Source: Sarcocystis neurona
Taxonomy: Eukaryota > Apicomplexa > Conoidasida > Eucoccidiorida > Sarcocystidae
DNA: 64,000 bases
Assembly: GCA_000727475.1 (NCBI GenBank)
Contig: KL647288.1
Location: 7,963,414-8,027,413, forward strand
Reading direction: 5' to 3'
Positions 1-12,810 of this stretch are shown one piece after another. The position numbers and the translations under genes were made by a program. The notes under the pieces are model-generated. The model saw nothing but the letters and a program-made list of their open reading frames with translations. It ran no database searches and had not been told where the DNA came from. Numbering within the stretch: position 1 is the first letter of the stretch; each line of letters begins with the position of its first letter.

Positions 1-3000
1 TTGCCTCTGCTGAATGTGCTGCTGCTTCAACTGAAGTTCCACCTGCTGCTCCTCAGGTTCGTGAAGCCGAGGCTGCTGCCGGCAGGGCGGCTGCTGCTGC
101 GGTAGTGGGTATGGGTGTAATTGGTGCTGCTCCCGGTTTGGCTGCTGTTGTTGCCGCTGTTGATGGTATGCCGGCCGCTCCTGCAGTTTCTGTGAAAGCA
201 AATGCCTTTGTTCTCGCAGTTGCTGCTCCTGTCTTAGCGGCGTGCCGTGCTGTTGTTGCAGCAGCTGCTGCTGCTGCACGACTTGCTGTTGCGTCTGTTG
301 GCTCCCCATGTGCTGCAGCGGCCACTTCTTCTGCTCCAGAACCTGCTGTAGACGGTGCTCTGGCGGCCCGTGGTTCTGCAAGAGCTTTGTTGTTCGCTCC
401 TGTTGGGTCTCCTGGGCACTTCGGTGCTGCTCTCTCTTGTCAGAGGCACAATCCACCGATAATGAGGGAGCGCACTCAGCAACGCGAACATGCAAGCTCC
501 CTCCGTAGCACTGTAATGGCGCTTGACCACAGCAGCTCGTGCTCGAAAAGGATGCCTTCTCAGCTGTTGACCCACAGCGGCGGTTGTTGCTGCTAGCGCG
601 ACTCACAGGGAGGCATGAAGACGAAGCATTGCATGCAGGCGAGGAGGATCGTGCTGAGGAGGGCGCTTTTAGAGGAGACGAGAAGGCAGAACGATACAGC
701 AATGCCGGCCTTACCCCCACCGGTCCTTCTGCTGCTGTTGCTGCGGAGGTGGATGTCCTACGGCGTGCTGTGCCCGCTCCTGTGTCTTCTGTCGCCGGAG
801 TCTCTGTTGCTGCTTGCTGTAAACGTGTAGAGAGTTCTGCTGCTGCCGGTACTATTCCTGTTTGCTCTTCAACTCTTGCTATTGAAACTGCTGTTGCCGC
901 TGCTCCTGCGCGAGTGTACGTTACCTCTACACCCGCTGTTGCTATTGGTCTCGGTTCCGTTGCAGCTACTCGTGGTGCTGTTGAAGCTGCTGTGGTGAAA
1001 GGAGCTGCTGTCAGTGCCCTGTGCAACTGCCAGGGACTGAGCAGCACCCCCGTTTCCTCCTGAGCGCCAAATGCTGCAGCACGTGTTGCTTCGCTGACCC
1101 TGTGCTTCAGCTTCGCCTTCGAACTGCTGGGATGCCCCAAATCCAGGTTTCGGCTTTGCGCCCGCTGCTGCTGCCGCAGCCGGGCGTCTGATACTTGTGG
1201 ATTCTGTTGGCCGTCCAGGTGATGCTGCTCGTCGTGCTTTCCATGCTGCTGCTTCTCCTTTGGGCAATGCTGCGACTGCGACCTCTGCTGTTCTTGCTGT
1301 CTATCCTGCTGCGGGGCTTGCAGGTGCTGCTGCTTCGTATATCGGGAATGCTCTCGAACCAGCGAAGGGTGCGCTGCTGCTGCTGCAGCAGCCTGGCCGT
1401 TCATCGAATTGGTAGCTGCTTCTGAAACCACACAACTTGTGCATGCGCTTGGTGCAGCTCTAAGTGTAAACGCACTGCAGTCCACTGATTGCTGGTGGTG
1501 CGGTGTACACACACTGCAGTCCACTGGCTGACGACATTGCAGGTCGGGTGACGTGATCTTCAAATGTTGCAGCACCGGCGCATTATGTCGGACCAGCCGC
1601 ATCAGCAGCAGCAGGCGTGCCGAATAGAAGCATCCGCCTGTGCGGCTACTGCTGTCCTTGCTGCCTCCATCACCACCTTCGCTGCTACTGCCGCATTTAC
1701 TGATGTCCCTCCTGAGGTCGCTGCTGCTGTCAAAACTGCTGCTGGCACTTGTGCGTGGAAGGATGCCCGCGTAGCTGTTTATGGTATCCGTGACGCTATT
1801 GCCGATACTACTGCCTGCGGCACAGCTGCAGCTGCTGCTATTGTTGCTGGTAGTGGTATTGCTGGCTATGCTGCTCAATGATGGAAGGGCTTCTCGACAT
1901 ATAACAAGGCGTCGCAGGTGCGGCTTCCGCAGCAGGAGACTTTTCCAAAAATCGCTTCTGCACTCTTTCAGATTTGTAGGAACCTGCTGATGCTCCTGTC
2001 GCCAGTCTTGCTGCCGTTGCTCGCCCTCCTGCGGCTGCTGTTTCTCGCCCTGCCCTAGGTCGCCCTGCTGCTGCTGCTTCTGCTGCTGATCTTGCTTTTG
2101 TTGGTACAAGTTTCTCTCCCGCTGCTGTGTGGGGAACTCCTCCTGCGGTTTGTTGCACGCTAGCGGCCTTCCGGTGTGATGCGTCTGCTGCTCCTGCTCA
2201 CGCTGCCATCTTTGTTCCTGGGGCTGCAGGTGATCCCCCGGCCAGTAGTGCTCGTCCTGCTGCTGCTGGACAGAGAACTGAGGATGCCGCTCCTCTTGCT
2301 GCTGCTGTCGCCAGCACGGATCTCCCTGTTCCTGTGGCTTTCTTCTGCAGTAACACCGCTGCTGCTGCTGTGGGCAGCACCGTCGCTCTTGCTTCTGCCT
2401 TCGACAGCAGTGCTGCTGCTGCCCCAGCAGCCAACACTTTTGCTGCTGTCGCTGCTGGCCGCAGCATTGCTGCAGGAGCAGCTGCCGTGGCCAGGATACG
2501 CAAGTGTTTTTGAGCGCATGCAGACAACGAGCAGCAGTGCGAGAAGGAGGGGTCGAAGCGTCAGTCGCAACAGCAGAAGTGAGCGTGAGGCTGCTGCACT
2601 CGAGGAGCGAACCGGGAGCGTCTACGGCAGCGCGCAACGTATGAGACAGCAGCCGCAGCAAAGGCACCTCACCCAGATCTAGCAAGGATAGTATCGAGTA
2701 AAGACACTCAACTGGAAGGGCCTCAAGAAAGGAGCAACGCCGCGCCGGATCTGAGGCCATGTCGTTGTCACGTGCTCCAGTTGATGTGCCCAGACACTCT
2801 GCTGCTGCAGCTCCAGCAGGTGTTGCTACTACTGCTGAGATCTCTGCTCTTGCCGTTGCTCGTGCTGCTGCTTTTACGGCCGTTGCTTCTGCATTTGTCT
2901 CTGCATGAGCTGTTGCTTCTGCTTCAGCTGCTGTTGTTGCGCCGCACTCTGTCCCGACTGCTGCTTCTACTGCTTCTTTGTGTTCCTGTGAGGCTGCATC

Positions 3001-3540
3001 TGGCCCTGCTGCAGCAGGGTCCCCGCCAAATCCGCTCGGAACTGCTGGTATGATTTCTGGTGGTGTAGCTACTGCCCCTCTTTGAGCCTTTGCTGCCTCT
3101 GCAACTGTGTCGCTGGGTGCTGTCTTGGAAACTGCAGCCTGTGCCGCTCCAGTGCCTGCTGCCTTTATTGGTACCATCTTTGTTGGTGCTGCTCGGGTCG
3201 GTGCGCCTGCGCTATCTCCACCAGGAAGGGAGAAGCCGCTGCTGCAGGAGCGCGTGTTGCTGTTCCTGCTGTAGGACATGGCACCTGTTATGCGTGTGGC
3301 AGCTGTCGCTCGTCTCCACCTCCTTTCGACTGTCCTCTGCCGATTCTACCGCCGAAGCCATCGTCGTGTCGCTCCTCGCCGGCTAGGTGGTGCATCGGCT
3401 GCTCTGCTGCTTCTGCCGCTTCTCCAGCTCTGCGGTTTCTTCCGCTTCAGCTGCTTCTGTCGCTTTCGTGTCGCTCCACTGTTTCTGCCAATTCTGATGC
3501 TTCTCCTGTCCCTACATCTATGTGCACCGCGTGAACACAA
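1..3540. repeat. Degenerate CTG/GCT trinucleotide block
   Basis: About 3.5 kb in which CTG, GCT and TGC words dominate the plus strand with frequent substitutions. Several frames on both strands stay open for 100-170 codons, as expected from stop-poor composition. No splice-phase-consistent gene was found. A direct repeat of CACTGCAGTCCACTG occurs at about 1472 and 1510. The block runs off the left edge. Confidence 0.8.
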
Positions 3541-4320
3541 ATCTGTGCTTCTCCCTCTCCGCATAGACACTGTAGTATCTGAAAACTACAGTGTCAAAAT
3601 ATTTCGCGACTGCAGAGATTAACGTAGGTATACCTGCGTATATTCTTAGGTGCCACTCATGTCAACAGCTTTTTATGAGTGCGCTTATACATGGATATAT
3701 ATCTATATATATCCTTGCACATCAAAATAGCAGGTGCGTCGCTACATCCTCCCTGGCTCGGGTATATAGACATATATATCACCGCATATGAGGGCGCAAG
3801 TATGTCTGCACACACCCGTGGCGGTTCTGCAACGCTGAGGCAACTGTGTACATTTGTTTTTAAGAGGCACACTTGTGTGGATGTCGGTGTGGCAGTCCCA
3901 TATCTCGTGTGTGGGCGTCCAAACAGGGAGGTATGCTTATACGTGGCTGCACACTTATCCCTATACGCTAGATAAATTTTTTTGCACTTATCTGTGTATA
4001 CCTATATATATATGCATATACGTACGTAGGGGGGAGGTGCACGTACAATGTACGTGAATACATGATAACTTGTGTTTTCGCAACGTGCACATGTAGACAC
4101 CCGCACGCGCCTGCATGTCATGCTCTTGTTACTGCAGTTTAGCTGATACGCTATGCAGACAACACCAGCTCCTCAGACATAACTTCACCCCGACTTATTT
4201 AACTGTGCACACAAAAGTGGTAGATTGGTGTCTACCTCCACACTTTTCTTACTGCCTTCGTTACTAGACGGAACCCTGTTATTAAGGTCGACGTATTGGA
4301 TGGCAATACAACCGGGAAAT
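3541..4320. other. AT-rich spacer
   Basis: Repeat-poor intergenic DNA with TATATA and ACGTAT-type words (for example 3690-3720 and 4000-4030). No supported gene seen. Confidence 0.6.
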
Positions 4321-4321
4321 T

Positions 4322-6640
4322 CCGCTGCTGTTGATGTTGTTGGGGCTGCTGCTGTTGGTACTTTTGCACGCAACAAAAATTAACACTGGACGGCACGAGC
4401 GACCGCAGTGACGCGGCACGGGCCACCGCATTAGTGCAGTGGCAGCTGTAGTGGCAGGGGCGCCCGTAGGCAATGGCAGCGGCAGCACCACCGGCACAAG
4501 GAGAAAATGTAGGCTAGCAGCCTTCCCACCAGAAGCCGCCTTCTCTGATCGGGCTGCCTCTGGTGGAAAGGCTCTACAGAGATACGCGAGTTGGGAGTAC
4601 CAAGCTTCTTTACCAAACCTTACGTGAATCTGTGCGTACACAGACGAAAGTGTTCAGTGGTTCGAGACGATCGGTGTCCGTGTGCCAATTAGTGTATCAA
4701 TCCAAAGGAAACGGTTCTTGTGTACACCCCACAAATACCACCTGAGATACACGTACGCTAGACTGGAGTGGAAGTGCACGTCGAGGAGTCAGGAGCATAC
4801 ACTTTGGACTCTATGAAGCTGCCTGGCCGTATGATGACGGCCAACACTCGCAGCACCACCACATCGCACACTCGCAGCAGCGGGAGAGAGAGTAGTATCA
4901 ACGAAGTACGCACGAGCGACAGCAGCTCGAACGACAGCAGCGACAAATAGTATGAGCGCCGCAAACAGCGGTTCGGAGTCAGCTGCAACAGGTCAAGGGC
5001 AGCCAGAGTGTGACACGAAAGGAATAATGGCCACGAGCAGCAACAGCAGCAGCAGCAGCAACGCACGCCATAAAGTAGGAGCTCGCAGCACTGCAGGGGG
5101 CGCATCGGCAGATCCACGGCAATTCTGCGATGAGAGTTTCACCAGCTGAGAATTCAAGAACATTCGGGTGTATGCCATCTTGTGATTAACGGAGCATTCG
5201 TGTCCAGCGGCAGCTGTCTCTTCACCGCTGCTCGTACAACTGACGGTGCGTCAACCGTTCTGCGTGACTACGTATCGATGCTCCTTATACGGTCTCCTAC
5301 TGCTATCCACCGGCACCGACCGTCACGGCCTGTTCTCCAACACCACCACGGACGCGCGCTCGCCGGCTACTGCCAGACGCATCATCACCACCCACTGCAA
5401 CGCAGTGTGCAACAGCACACCATCACGACCATCGACAAACGCGGGCGCTGCCGTCACACCAGCAGCGATACTGCGGCAGCAGCACCGACCATACCGGCAC
5501 GCCCGGCAGCAGAGCGAAACCCGTGTGCAGATACGTCATCACACGCCATTGCGGAGGGGGTGGCCATCACACACAGAGAGTTAGCAACGTTAAATGAAAA
5601 GCACCACATGAGGTGGAATGCTAGACAAATGTGAAAAGAGAACCGCAACTGAGGTTGCATACGCAAAAGAAATGGGAAATAAGCTTGAAGCACATACCGG
5701 TACAATGCTGTGCCAACAGCCTTCTGCAATCTCTGACGGTGAGGAGTCCTTAGTAGCTACCTGACCAGCGGCTCGTCCACAGTAACGGTCCAACAGCCCC
5801 AGCTGTTACGCTCGATTCCGCCGGTGCGTGCTGCGAGGGTCCGTGCTGCCCTGTGCAGCGCTGCTGTTTCCGCTCTTGCAGGTACGGCTGCTCTCCCTGG
5901 TGCCGCTGTTGCCAGTGGTGGTGCCGGTGCTGCCGATGGCGGGACCACAAGTTTGGGTTAGAACCCAAACCTGCAGGTGTTGCTGCCGCCGCTGTTCTTT
6001 TCTGCGGGCAGACCAACATCCCCACGCTGTGGTGCTAGCCATTAGTGCCCTGTGCTCGTGCAATTGAGGTCCCCAACCAAGCGTCATTCTGCTGCTGGTG
6101 TCATTGTCAAGTGTTGATGATTCCTGCTGCTGCTGGTGATGTGGATCATGCTAGTGTTTCGGCTGTTACTGCTGCTGCAGGCATCTTGTCTGCGTACAGA
6201 CGGTGGGTCTAGAGAAACAGTGGCGTGCATCGCATTGTGTGCTTCCGCGTGTGTTGCTGTTTGCTACGTGGCCGGCGTCCCTGCCGCTGCTGTGAATGCT
6301 GCTCCTGCTGACATCTATGCATGCTGGGGAACTGCTGCTTCTCAGGTGCTGCTGCCGCTGGTGGATATCGTGAAACGCTGCCCTGTCGTTCAGTTGTAGT
6401 CTTCCTGAGCCTGTCACGAGTGAAGCTGCGAGGGTAGCAGCAGCTGCGGCAGCAGCAGAAGCAACACCGACACCAGAAGGGACGACAGCTCCGAGAGTAG
6501 GAGCGACAGCTGTGCGTGTGTGGTTATCGGCAGCACCAGCGGCAGTGGTGGCAAAAGTGTCGGAAGCAGGCTGTGCCACATTTTCCAGCCCAGCGCGTAT
6601 TAGTTCCACCGGACAGCGTGCACAGAATCGACGGAAGTAC
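4322..6640. repeat. Mixed CAG/CTG and CAC-rich low-complexity region
   Basis: Switches orientation: CTG near 4322-4360, CAG runs at 4850-5110 (pure CAG about 5043-5060), a CAC/ACC-rich stretch 5300-5560, CTG 5820-6400, then GCA/CAG 6420-6550. A His/Thr-rich plus frame (5182-5634, 150 codons) begins at GTG only. No gene is supported. Confidence 0.65.
4521..4571. repeat. Imperfect inverted repeat (hairpin)
   Basis: Left arm 4521-4541 (CCTTCCCACCAGAAGCCGCC...) pairs with right arm 4551-4571 (GGGCTGCCTCTGGTGGAAAGG) with about four mismatches around a 9-nt spacer. Because of the symmetry the same peptide-like string appears on both strands. No flanking target duplication was recognised. Confidence 0.65.
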
Positions 6641-7059
6641 CTAAAAGAATACTCTACGGCAGGGAGAGGAGGAGGAGAAGACTTCGGTGAGAGGGTGAAA
6701 AGGACCACAACTGGACTTATAACAGGGCGTCGAAGGCGCAGCACGAATAAAGATGACAGCGTGTACCTAAAAGGACCGACTACGTACAGTATTCACACTG
6801 CCTCGAGTAAAGTACACTCGTGTGTTCACTCTGGGCAAGTGAATACGTATACAAAAATGATAACATGTAGAAAGGGTAGAGGGGCATCTGTACACGTCTG
6901 AAAAGGTCAGGACGTGCACCGGCAGGTTGCCCGTTTCTACGACAGTCGAATCACGTCGATACAGCGGCACGAAAGCGTACATCGTCGACAATAAATACGT
7001 GTACTTATGTGGTGATGCCGGTGTGCACTTAGCACACAGATATACGTACAAATACGACT

Positions 7060-7103
7060 AGTATACGTGAACGTTCGTACAAGTATACGTGAACGTTCGT
7101 ACG
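7060..7103. repeat. 22-bp tandem duplication
   Basis: Two adjacent copies of a unit containing GTATACGTGAACGTTCGTAC, starting at 7060 and 7082. The unit contains the self-complementary words GTATAC and GAACGTTC. Confidence 0.85.
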
Positions 7104-7427
7104 TCCACGTATGCGTATATGTCTGTAGGTACGCCGTGTTCGCTGTGTGCACGTTGCGTGGGTACATACATGCATGTATCTATCCGTATTTCCACGGAGT
7201 TGCTGATGGGCATCGTGTGGGTATGATGTAAGAGCCGTTTATTGCAACACCGATTCATCTACTGTGCATGCTCAGATACGCATATATGCACAAGGTATGT
7301 CTGTGTGTACGTCGGCGTGTATCCCCAACGTAGAACGTGTGTCGCTGTGATCAACCAAAGTGTGCGGTACAGGTGACCTGCAGATTGTAAAAGTGAACGC
7401 CGCGCTGAAGGGGGTGCACCGAGGAGG

Positions 7428-7430
<3 letters not shown>

Positions 7431-7461
<31 letters not shown>
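7431..7461. repeat. (CA)n microsatellite
   Basis: About 15 uninterrupted CA units. Confidence 0.95.
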
Positions 7462-7463
<2 letters not shown>

Positions 7464-8114
7464 AGAGACAAACATACGTCCTGGTGGGTAGATCCGAGGC
7501 TGCGTGCGTTCATTTCATGCAAGAATGCCTGCTTCCAGCTTTCAGTGGTTACACTCCAGTAGCGTCACAAACGTTGGTAGATCAGGCACCAAAAGAGACA
7601 AATAAAGTATAGTGCGATCCGTGTGTGTACGCAAGAGCGATACCGGCAACATAAGGAGGGTACATTTCGTGGAATTCAAATATACAATAAGGTGGAAGAG
7701 CAAAGACCTCTCTATAAGTATGCAGATTGACCGTAGACCACAGGTGCAACACGCTAGTGTTCACGTGTGTGGATCTGATGTGCAGCAGAAGTCATAAATA
7801 TTCTGAATATAGGCAGCAGGTGCGTCAACGTAAGCAAGTTCGCTCTCTATGCGGACCTGTTCATTACTGAAAGCCTGAAGCCGCAGAATATGTATTTGTA
7901 CGTACTTGTACAAAGAGTGCAAAAAGCAGGACTTCAGCGTACATACGAGTGGAATAGGAAGCGTACGCGGCAGTCTTTGGACACACACACATATCATTAA
8001 GTACATGAAACGCTGCTGCCGCAGCATGTTCCGTACGAAGCCGGTTTTGTGTGTATTAACTACCTGGTAAAAACGGCAGAATTACCAGACCTTGCCCGCA
8101 TTTCAAAAGCAGCA

Positions 8115-8346
8115 AAATCAGCACGTCTCTTATGTATGCGAGACGATGAGCAGTGGATCCAGTAGGTCGTGAAACCAGCACGTCTCGTATGTAGAGAGAG
8201 ACGATGAGCAGTAGATGCGGTGAGTCGTGAAACCAGCACGTCTCGTACGTAGAGAGAGACGATGAGCAGTAGATGCAGTGAGTCGTGAAACCAGCACGTC
8301 TCGTATGTGTGGGAGACGATGAGCAGTAGATGCAGCAGGTCGTGCA
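8115..8346. repeat. 58-bp minisatellite, about four copies
   Basis: Copies anchored by GCACGTCTC begin at 8121, 8178, 8236 and 8294 (spacing 57, 58, 58). Each contains GAGACGATGAGCAGT and CAGTAGATGCAG or close variants. The unit length is not a multiple of three, and the minus frame crossing it (8060-8623) changes register between copies, so it is unlikely to be coding. Confidence 0.9.
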
Positions 8347-8836
8347 TGTTTCCTAAATAGGGGAATGGGCAGCAGCAGTTGCAGTCGTCGACACGGTATG
8401 GGTTGATGAGAAACAGCGCATCCAGAGAGAGAACGGGCGAGATAGAATCAGCATGTGACAATCGCATCCGCCCACACGAATGACACTGCCACAAGCAACA
8501 GAATCTCCTCTCTGTACTGTAGTGAACAGCTACTCCCAACTGCGAAACACTTGTGCATATTTTCCACGGCTGAGAGACCAGTAAATATACTCTGCGGTAA
8601 TACGTGCGGCACACTGTGTGCACGCGATAGCTGCTTCCGTAATCCTGCGCAGAGACTGAGAGGATCGCTTGTTTGCTCGCTGCTGTACGTCGCCTAATTG
8701 CAGATTACTATTTAACTTGGCATATTGGAGGAAGATAGATGAACTGCTATGTGTCCTCGTGAACCGCAGATGAGTTCCTTATGTGCTGGTAGTTCGTTGT
8801 GCGTACATAATAAGCAGACACTAAGAGAACATGAAT

Positions 8837-9316
8837 TCAATTGTCTGCGTCTGCAAATACCCACATCAGTACGACGGGTGCAGCGGCAGAGACGACGATC
8901 CTCTTAGCATGTACATCATGCACCATCCCTGCGTACGTCTGGGGTGCTAGAGAGTACAGCAACGAACTGAGGGCATTGTCTACTCTTTGATTCCAAAAAT
9001 GGGTTTTTTCGCTTTGTACGCAATCACGTAAATTCGAGAGCGCCAGAGGGATGGACACGATAGCAGCTTTGGCTTTCTCCGTAGAGACACGTGTCCTCGT
9101 TTCTATGCAGACGTTTGCAGAAGCAAGGCAGCTAGTCAATAATATGCGTTCGCAACAGTTTGGCGGCAGCGTATCTTCACACTGAGGTGCACCTTACGGA
9201 GGTACGCACAAATTTTTGTTGACAAGCATCTACCAAATGTGTCTGAATGCCTACGTGCAGCCCAACTTTACCTGTACTGCGGCATAGACCTGAGTGGTAG
9301 ATGACACACTTATCCG
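8837..9316 (-). CDS. Terminal two exons of an unidentified minus-strand gene
   Basis: Not recognised. A 45-nt exon (9316-9272, RISVSSTTQVYAAVQ) with good donor CAG/GTAAAG is followed after a 90-nt intron by a last exon 9181-8837 (acceptor CACCTCAG, phase 0) of 114 residues ending at the stop at 8837. The last exon is free of trinucleotide repeats and reads as ordinary protein (AAIVSIPLALSNLRD, THFWNQRVDNALSSLLYSL), ending in a fairly hydrophobic tail (RIVVSAAAPVVLMWVF). Upstream exons were not found; the minus frame around 9317-9532 is another protein-like piece but does not connect in phase. The plus strand across 9294-9734 is also open for 146 codons without ATG, so strand assignment is a judgement. 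Confidence 0.4.
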
Positions 9317-9739
9317 CTACCGTTTCTTTTTGGTGGTTTTAAGAGTCAGAGAACTCTCTGCAGACACACCCTTACACGAACGCAGACGGCTTCCTAGAAG
9401 CAGGAGGCATATGACGCATTCTTCAGCATTAGATTCTGCAAAGGCTTCCTGTAGCACACCTATCCGAATAAGATGCTTCCTCTTGTCGGTGCGTACGTCG
9501 ATACAAGTTGTATGCAAACAGAGATGCGTCAACCTAGAAGAGCGCAGTTTCAGCTCTGACGAGGGGAGAAAGACGCCGATGTTGGTGCTACACGCGGCTC
9601 TCGTATACTTGCAGGTTTTTCCACTGTTTGAACAGCAAACCCAAGAACCGCATTTTTCAGTATTCGGGGCTGCAGATTGGACACCTAGCTACATAAAAAG
9701 GTCCGCAAGAGTAATACAAAAGCAGACAGAATAAACACC

Positions 9740-12360
9740 CAAGGTATGCCGTCGCACCTGAAAAAGAGCAGGCACGACTCCAAAGATGGTTGCAGACGAG
9801 TAGCTGCTCAATTGTTGTACTTGGATCTACGGACTGGTACACCCGTACGTCTACATAGAAAACTGAAGCTTGACGGATATATACACACACACGTGTATAT
9901 ATATATATATATGTACACAGGCATGTGTACGAGAGAACCTCTTTGTACAAGCAACAACCTCACACACCTCCGGGCGGGTGCACCAGCACTTGTACATCTA
10001 GAGAGAGGAGGGAAAACCTGGAGGTATCCGTGCGGGGTGTGTTTTCCCACAATTCCTCCGGGGCTGCGCGTGCGGATGCCTGCACAAACGTCAGCCATGC
10101 TGTCTACCCGACATACTCTCTCTACGCCCTCATCACTCCCTCACCTACATATCCTTGTGCATCTGCAGCGGTCTCTGCAACATTCTCCGCATACTTTCGT
10201 TGTTGTATAGTCTGCGCACATTAGTGTCGTTGTTCGATCTGCGGCTTACCAAAACTTTCTTCGTTTGTAACCAGCACTAATGCTAAAAAGATTTTCTGTA
10301 ATATAAAACACAAGGGCATTGTCTCCACGTATGATTGTGTACGAGTAAGTCTCCCTCACCCATGACTTTGTGCGCCCGTACGCAGCACCGCAGCATGTGC
10401 AAGGATGTGCATTTCTCTCTATGGTGAATTCGCTGCATCTGCCCGTCTGCTGCAGCGAACGTCCACAAACGTAAACCTGCAGAGATCAAACCTTACCAAG
10501 ACCTCATGGCTTTCAGTCACGTACGTCTAACCATATACGCACATGTATACGTATATGTGCAAATTTGTGGTTGATCCATACACGTACAGGTGTACAGAAA
10601 CGTAATGACTGCGCCGTGAGAACGCTACACGTAAGCTCTTTTGCATACGTTGTTTGACCTCCTGCGTCTCGCCTGAAATCTCTCACGTGCAAATGATTCC
10701 TTGTCCTGCATTGTCACGCAGGCGTCCACTTACACACACACATATATTACAGATACAGGCAGGCGTAGACGCATACGCACACGCCCTGTAGTATGGAAAT
10801 TTTGGGCTTGCAGTGAGGAGTCTGCCGTTCTTAACTGGGCACCATCCGCGGCCCGACGCACATCGAGATGCGTAGCGATGAAAAACACGCGTCGGTGAAA
10901 TTCGCCGCGACTGCCCTCATTCCAAGACGTAGATGTCTCTTTAATACATACGTGTACACCGGTGTACACAAATATGTATATACATATATATATACATAAA
11001 GGTCGGGAAAAATTTTAATGCGCTGGGCCAATTACGTACGTGTGAATTAACGTACACAGGACACTCCAATCCAACACGTGGAAAGGCTCAATATTTCACA
11101 GTGGCAACGCATAAGCTAGCAAAGGAAGAGAAGATTTTGTGTAGGGAATACATGTGTCCGTGGTGAGAGAGAGAGAGACACGTAGACAATGTAACACACC
11201 GTCCCTACACATCCACGAGCATATCACCCTCTACACGAATGAACACACACACACATATAAGTCGCCCAGTAGACGCATTCAGAAATACACATATATATAT
11301 ATATATATGAGTATATACATCTATGTACGGAGATATGTAGATACGTGCGCGTCAATGCGCGCCAACAGTATTACTACCTACAGGGACGAAAGGGAAAATG
11401 AAGCAATCCAACTACGCGTATGAATGAACCGACGTGTATATGAGAGCCGAAGACATGCATCCGTACCAACAACAGCTGGGTAAATACATACAGACATCTA
11501 CGTACCCCCGTGTATACACGTGCGTGCGTGTATACACACTCATATCAAGAGGAAGCGAGTGGTATGCATAAAGGTCGATAGACACATACGCAAACGTATC
11601 CGTATATATATATATATATATGTAGAGAGAGACAGAAACACAGAGAGAGACGTATATACACATGTGTATATGTGCAACAGCACGCCTATGTACATACACC
11701 GAGAGAGAGACAGTAAGAAGAATAAACATATATACAGGTAGGCAGGAAAATATAAGCATGTATGCACACATGTGTACACCCGACAGATACGCATACACAT
11801 GGGTCGTGTGAGGCAGAAGTTTAGAGAGAGGCAGATATTTGGATTTTTACGCGTGTGTGCATACATGTGTATGTATATATATATATATATACAGGGGGAC
11901 CAAAGAGACAAAGAGACAAGGACGTCTCTATACGAATGAAGAGATAGACGTACTGTTGTTTACACCTGTAGTTATACATACGCGTATATTCTCACTGTAC
12001 ATAAATTCGCACGTGTGAAAGCTGTTCTATTAGTACCTTCGACCCTGAACGAAGACAGAACGTCCGTCGCCGGCCTCAGCTGATGCGTGGCGCGCTGCCA
12101 CGCATCGTGAGCAGCTGGAACTCACACTGTTCACGTACACGTGTACACACGCGCGTGTGTGTGTGTACTGTGTACAAATATATACATGCGTATGTATGTA
12201 TATCCCTGCGTAGTTGCGTTACGTACGTATATGCGTGTATATATATATATACGTGCATCTACTGTAAGTGTGTAGGACTCTGCTGTCGCACGTGCGTATT
12301 CGAACATATTTATGTTTACTTGGGCGCGTGGGCAAGTGCGTGCACACATCCCCTGTAACA
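9740..12360. other. Purine-pyrimidine alternating spacer with many (TA)n tracts
   Basis: Long stretches of alternating purine-pyrimidine sequence (ACGTGTAT, GTACACAC) with (TA)n runs at about 9896-9912, 10977-10995, 11291-11308, 11605-11622, 11874-11890 and 12238-12251. GAGAGAGAGACA words recur at 11166-11180, 11625-11650 and 11699-11710. No supported gene. Confidence 0.65.
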
Positions 12361-12810
12361 GTGTATACAAGGAAGACGACAACGCCTCGGCTGCCGCTGC
12401 TGCTGCACTTAGAGAAGAAGTTGAGCGGCTCAGCTGCGCACTCTCCTGCGCATGCTGCTGTGGCAGCTGCTTCTGGCACTCCGCGCGTGTGACTGGTCAG
12501 ACTAGGACACCTGCAGCTGCACCTCTGCTGCTACTGCGAGAACACCCGCTGCAGTTGGTGCCCTTTTCAGCGCAAGTGTCCGCTCGACTGCGTCGTCTGC
12601 TGGAGCCTGCGCTGCAGCAGTGTACGGATCTGCTGCAGCACCTTGGGACGCTGCTGCTGCCGTTGCGTAGCCTTCTCTGCAGCGACGGGTGTCGCTGCCA
12701 CCTACACTGGTGCTACTTGGGCTGACTCTGTTGCCGTTGTGTGGACCGGTGCTGCTGTTGTGTACGGCCCTGCTTCTTTAGCGTCGGAAACTGCCGGTGA
12801 TACATACGGT
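12361..12810. repeat. CTG/GCT-rich 3' flank of the Q-rich gene
   Basis: Continuation of the trinucleotide composition beyond the stop at 12811. On the minus strand a frame reading HTVVVAEPYVSPAV is open here but could not be joined to the gene. Confidence 0.6.

Larger units (their letters stand above)
6641..8110. other. AT-rich spacer with simple repeats
   Basis: ACGTGTA/TACGTA-rich spacer. It holds a 22-bp tandem duplication and a (CA)n tract annotated separately. Short open frames only; no supported gene. Confidence 0.6.

Noticed and set aside
5182..5634. A 150-codon His/Thr/Arg-rich plus frame
   Set aside because: Starts at GTG only, consists of degenerate CAC/ACC/CGA words, and has no splice or domain support.
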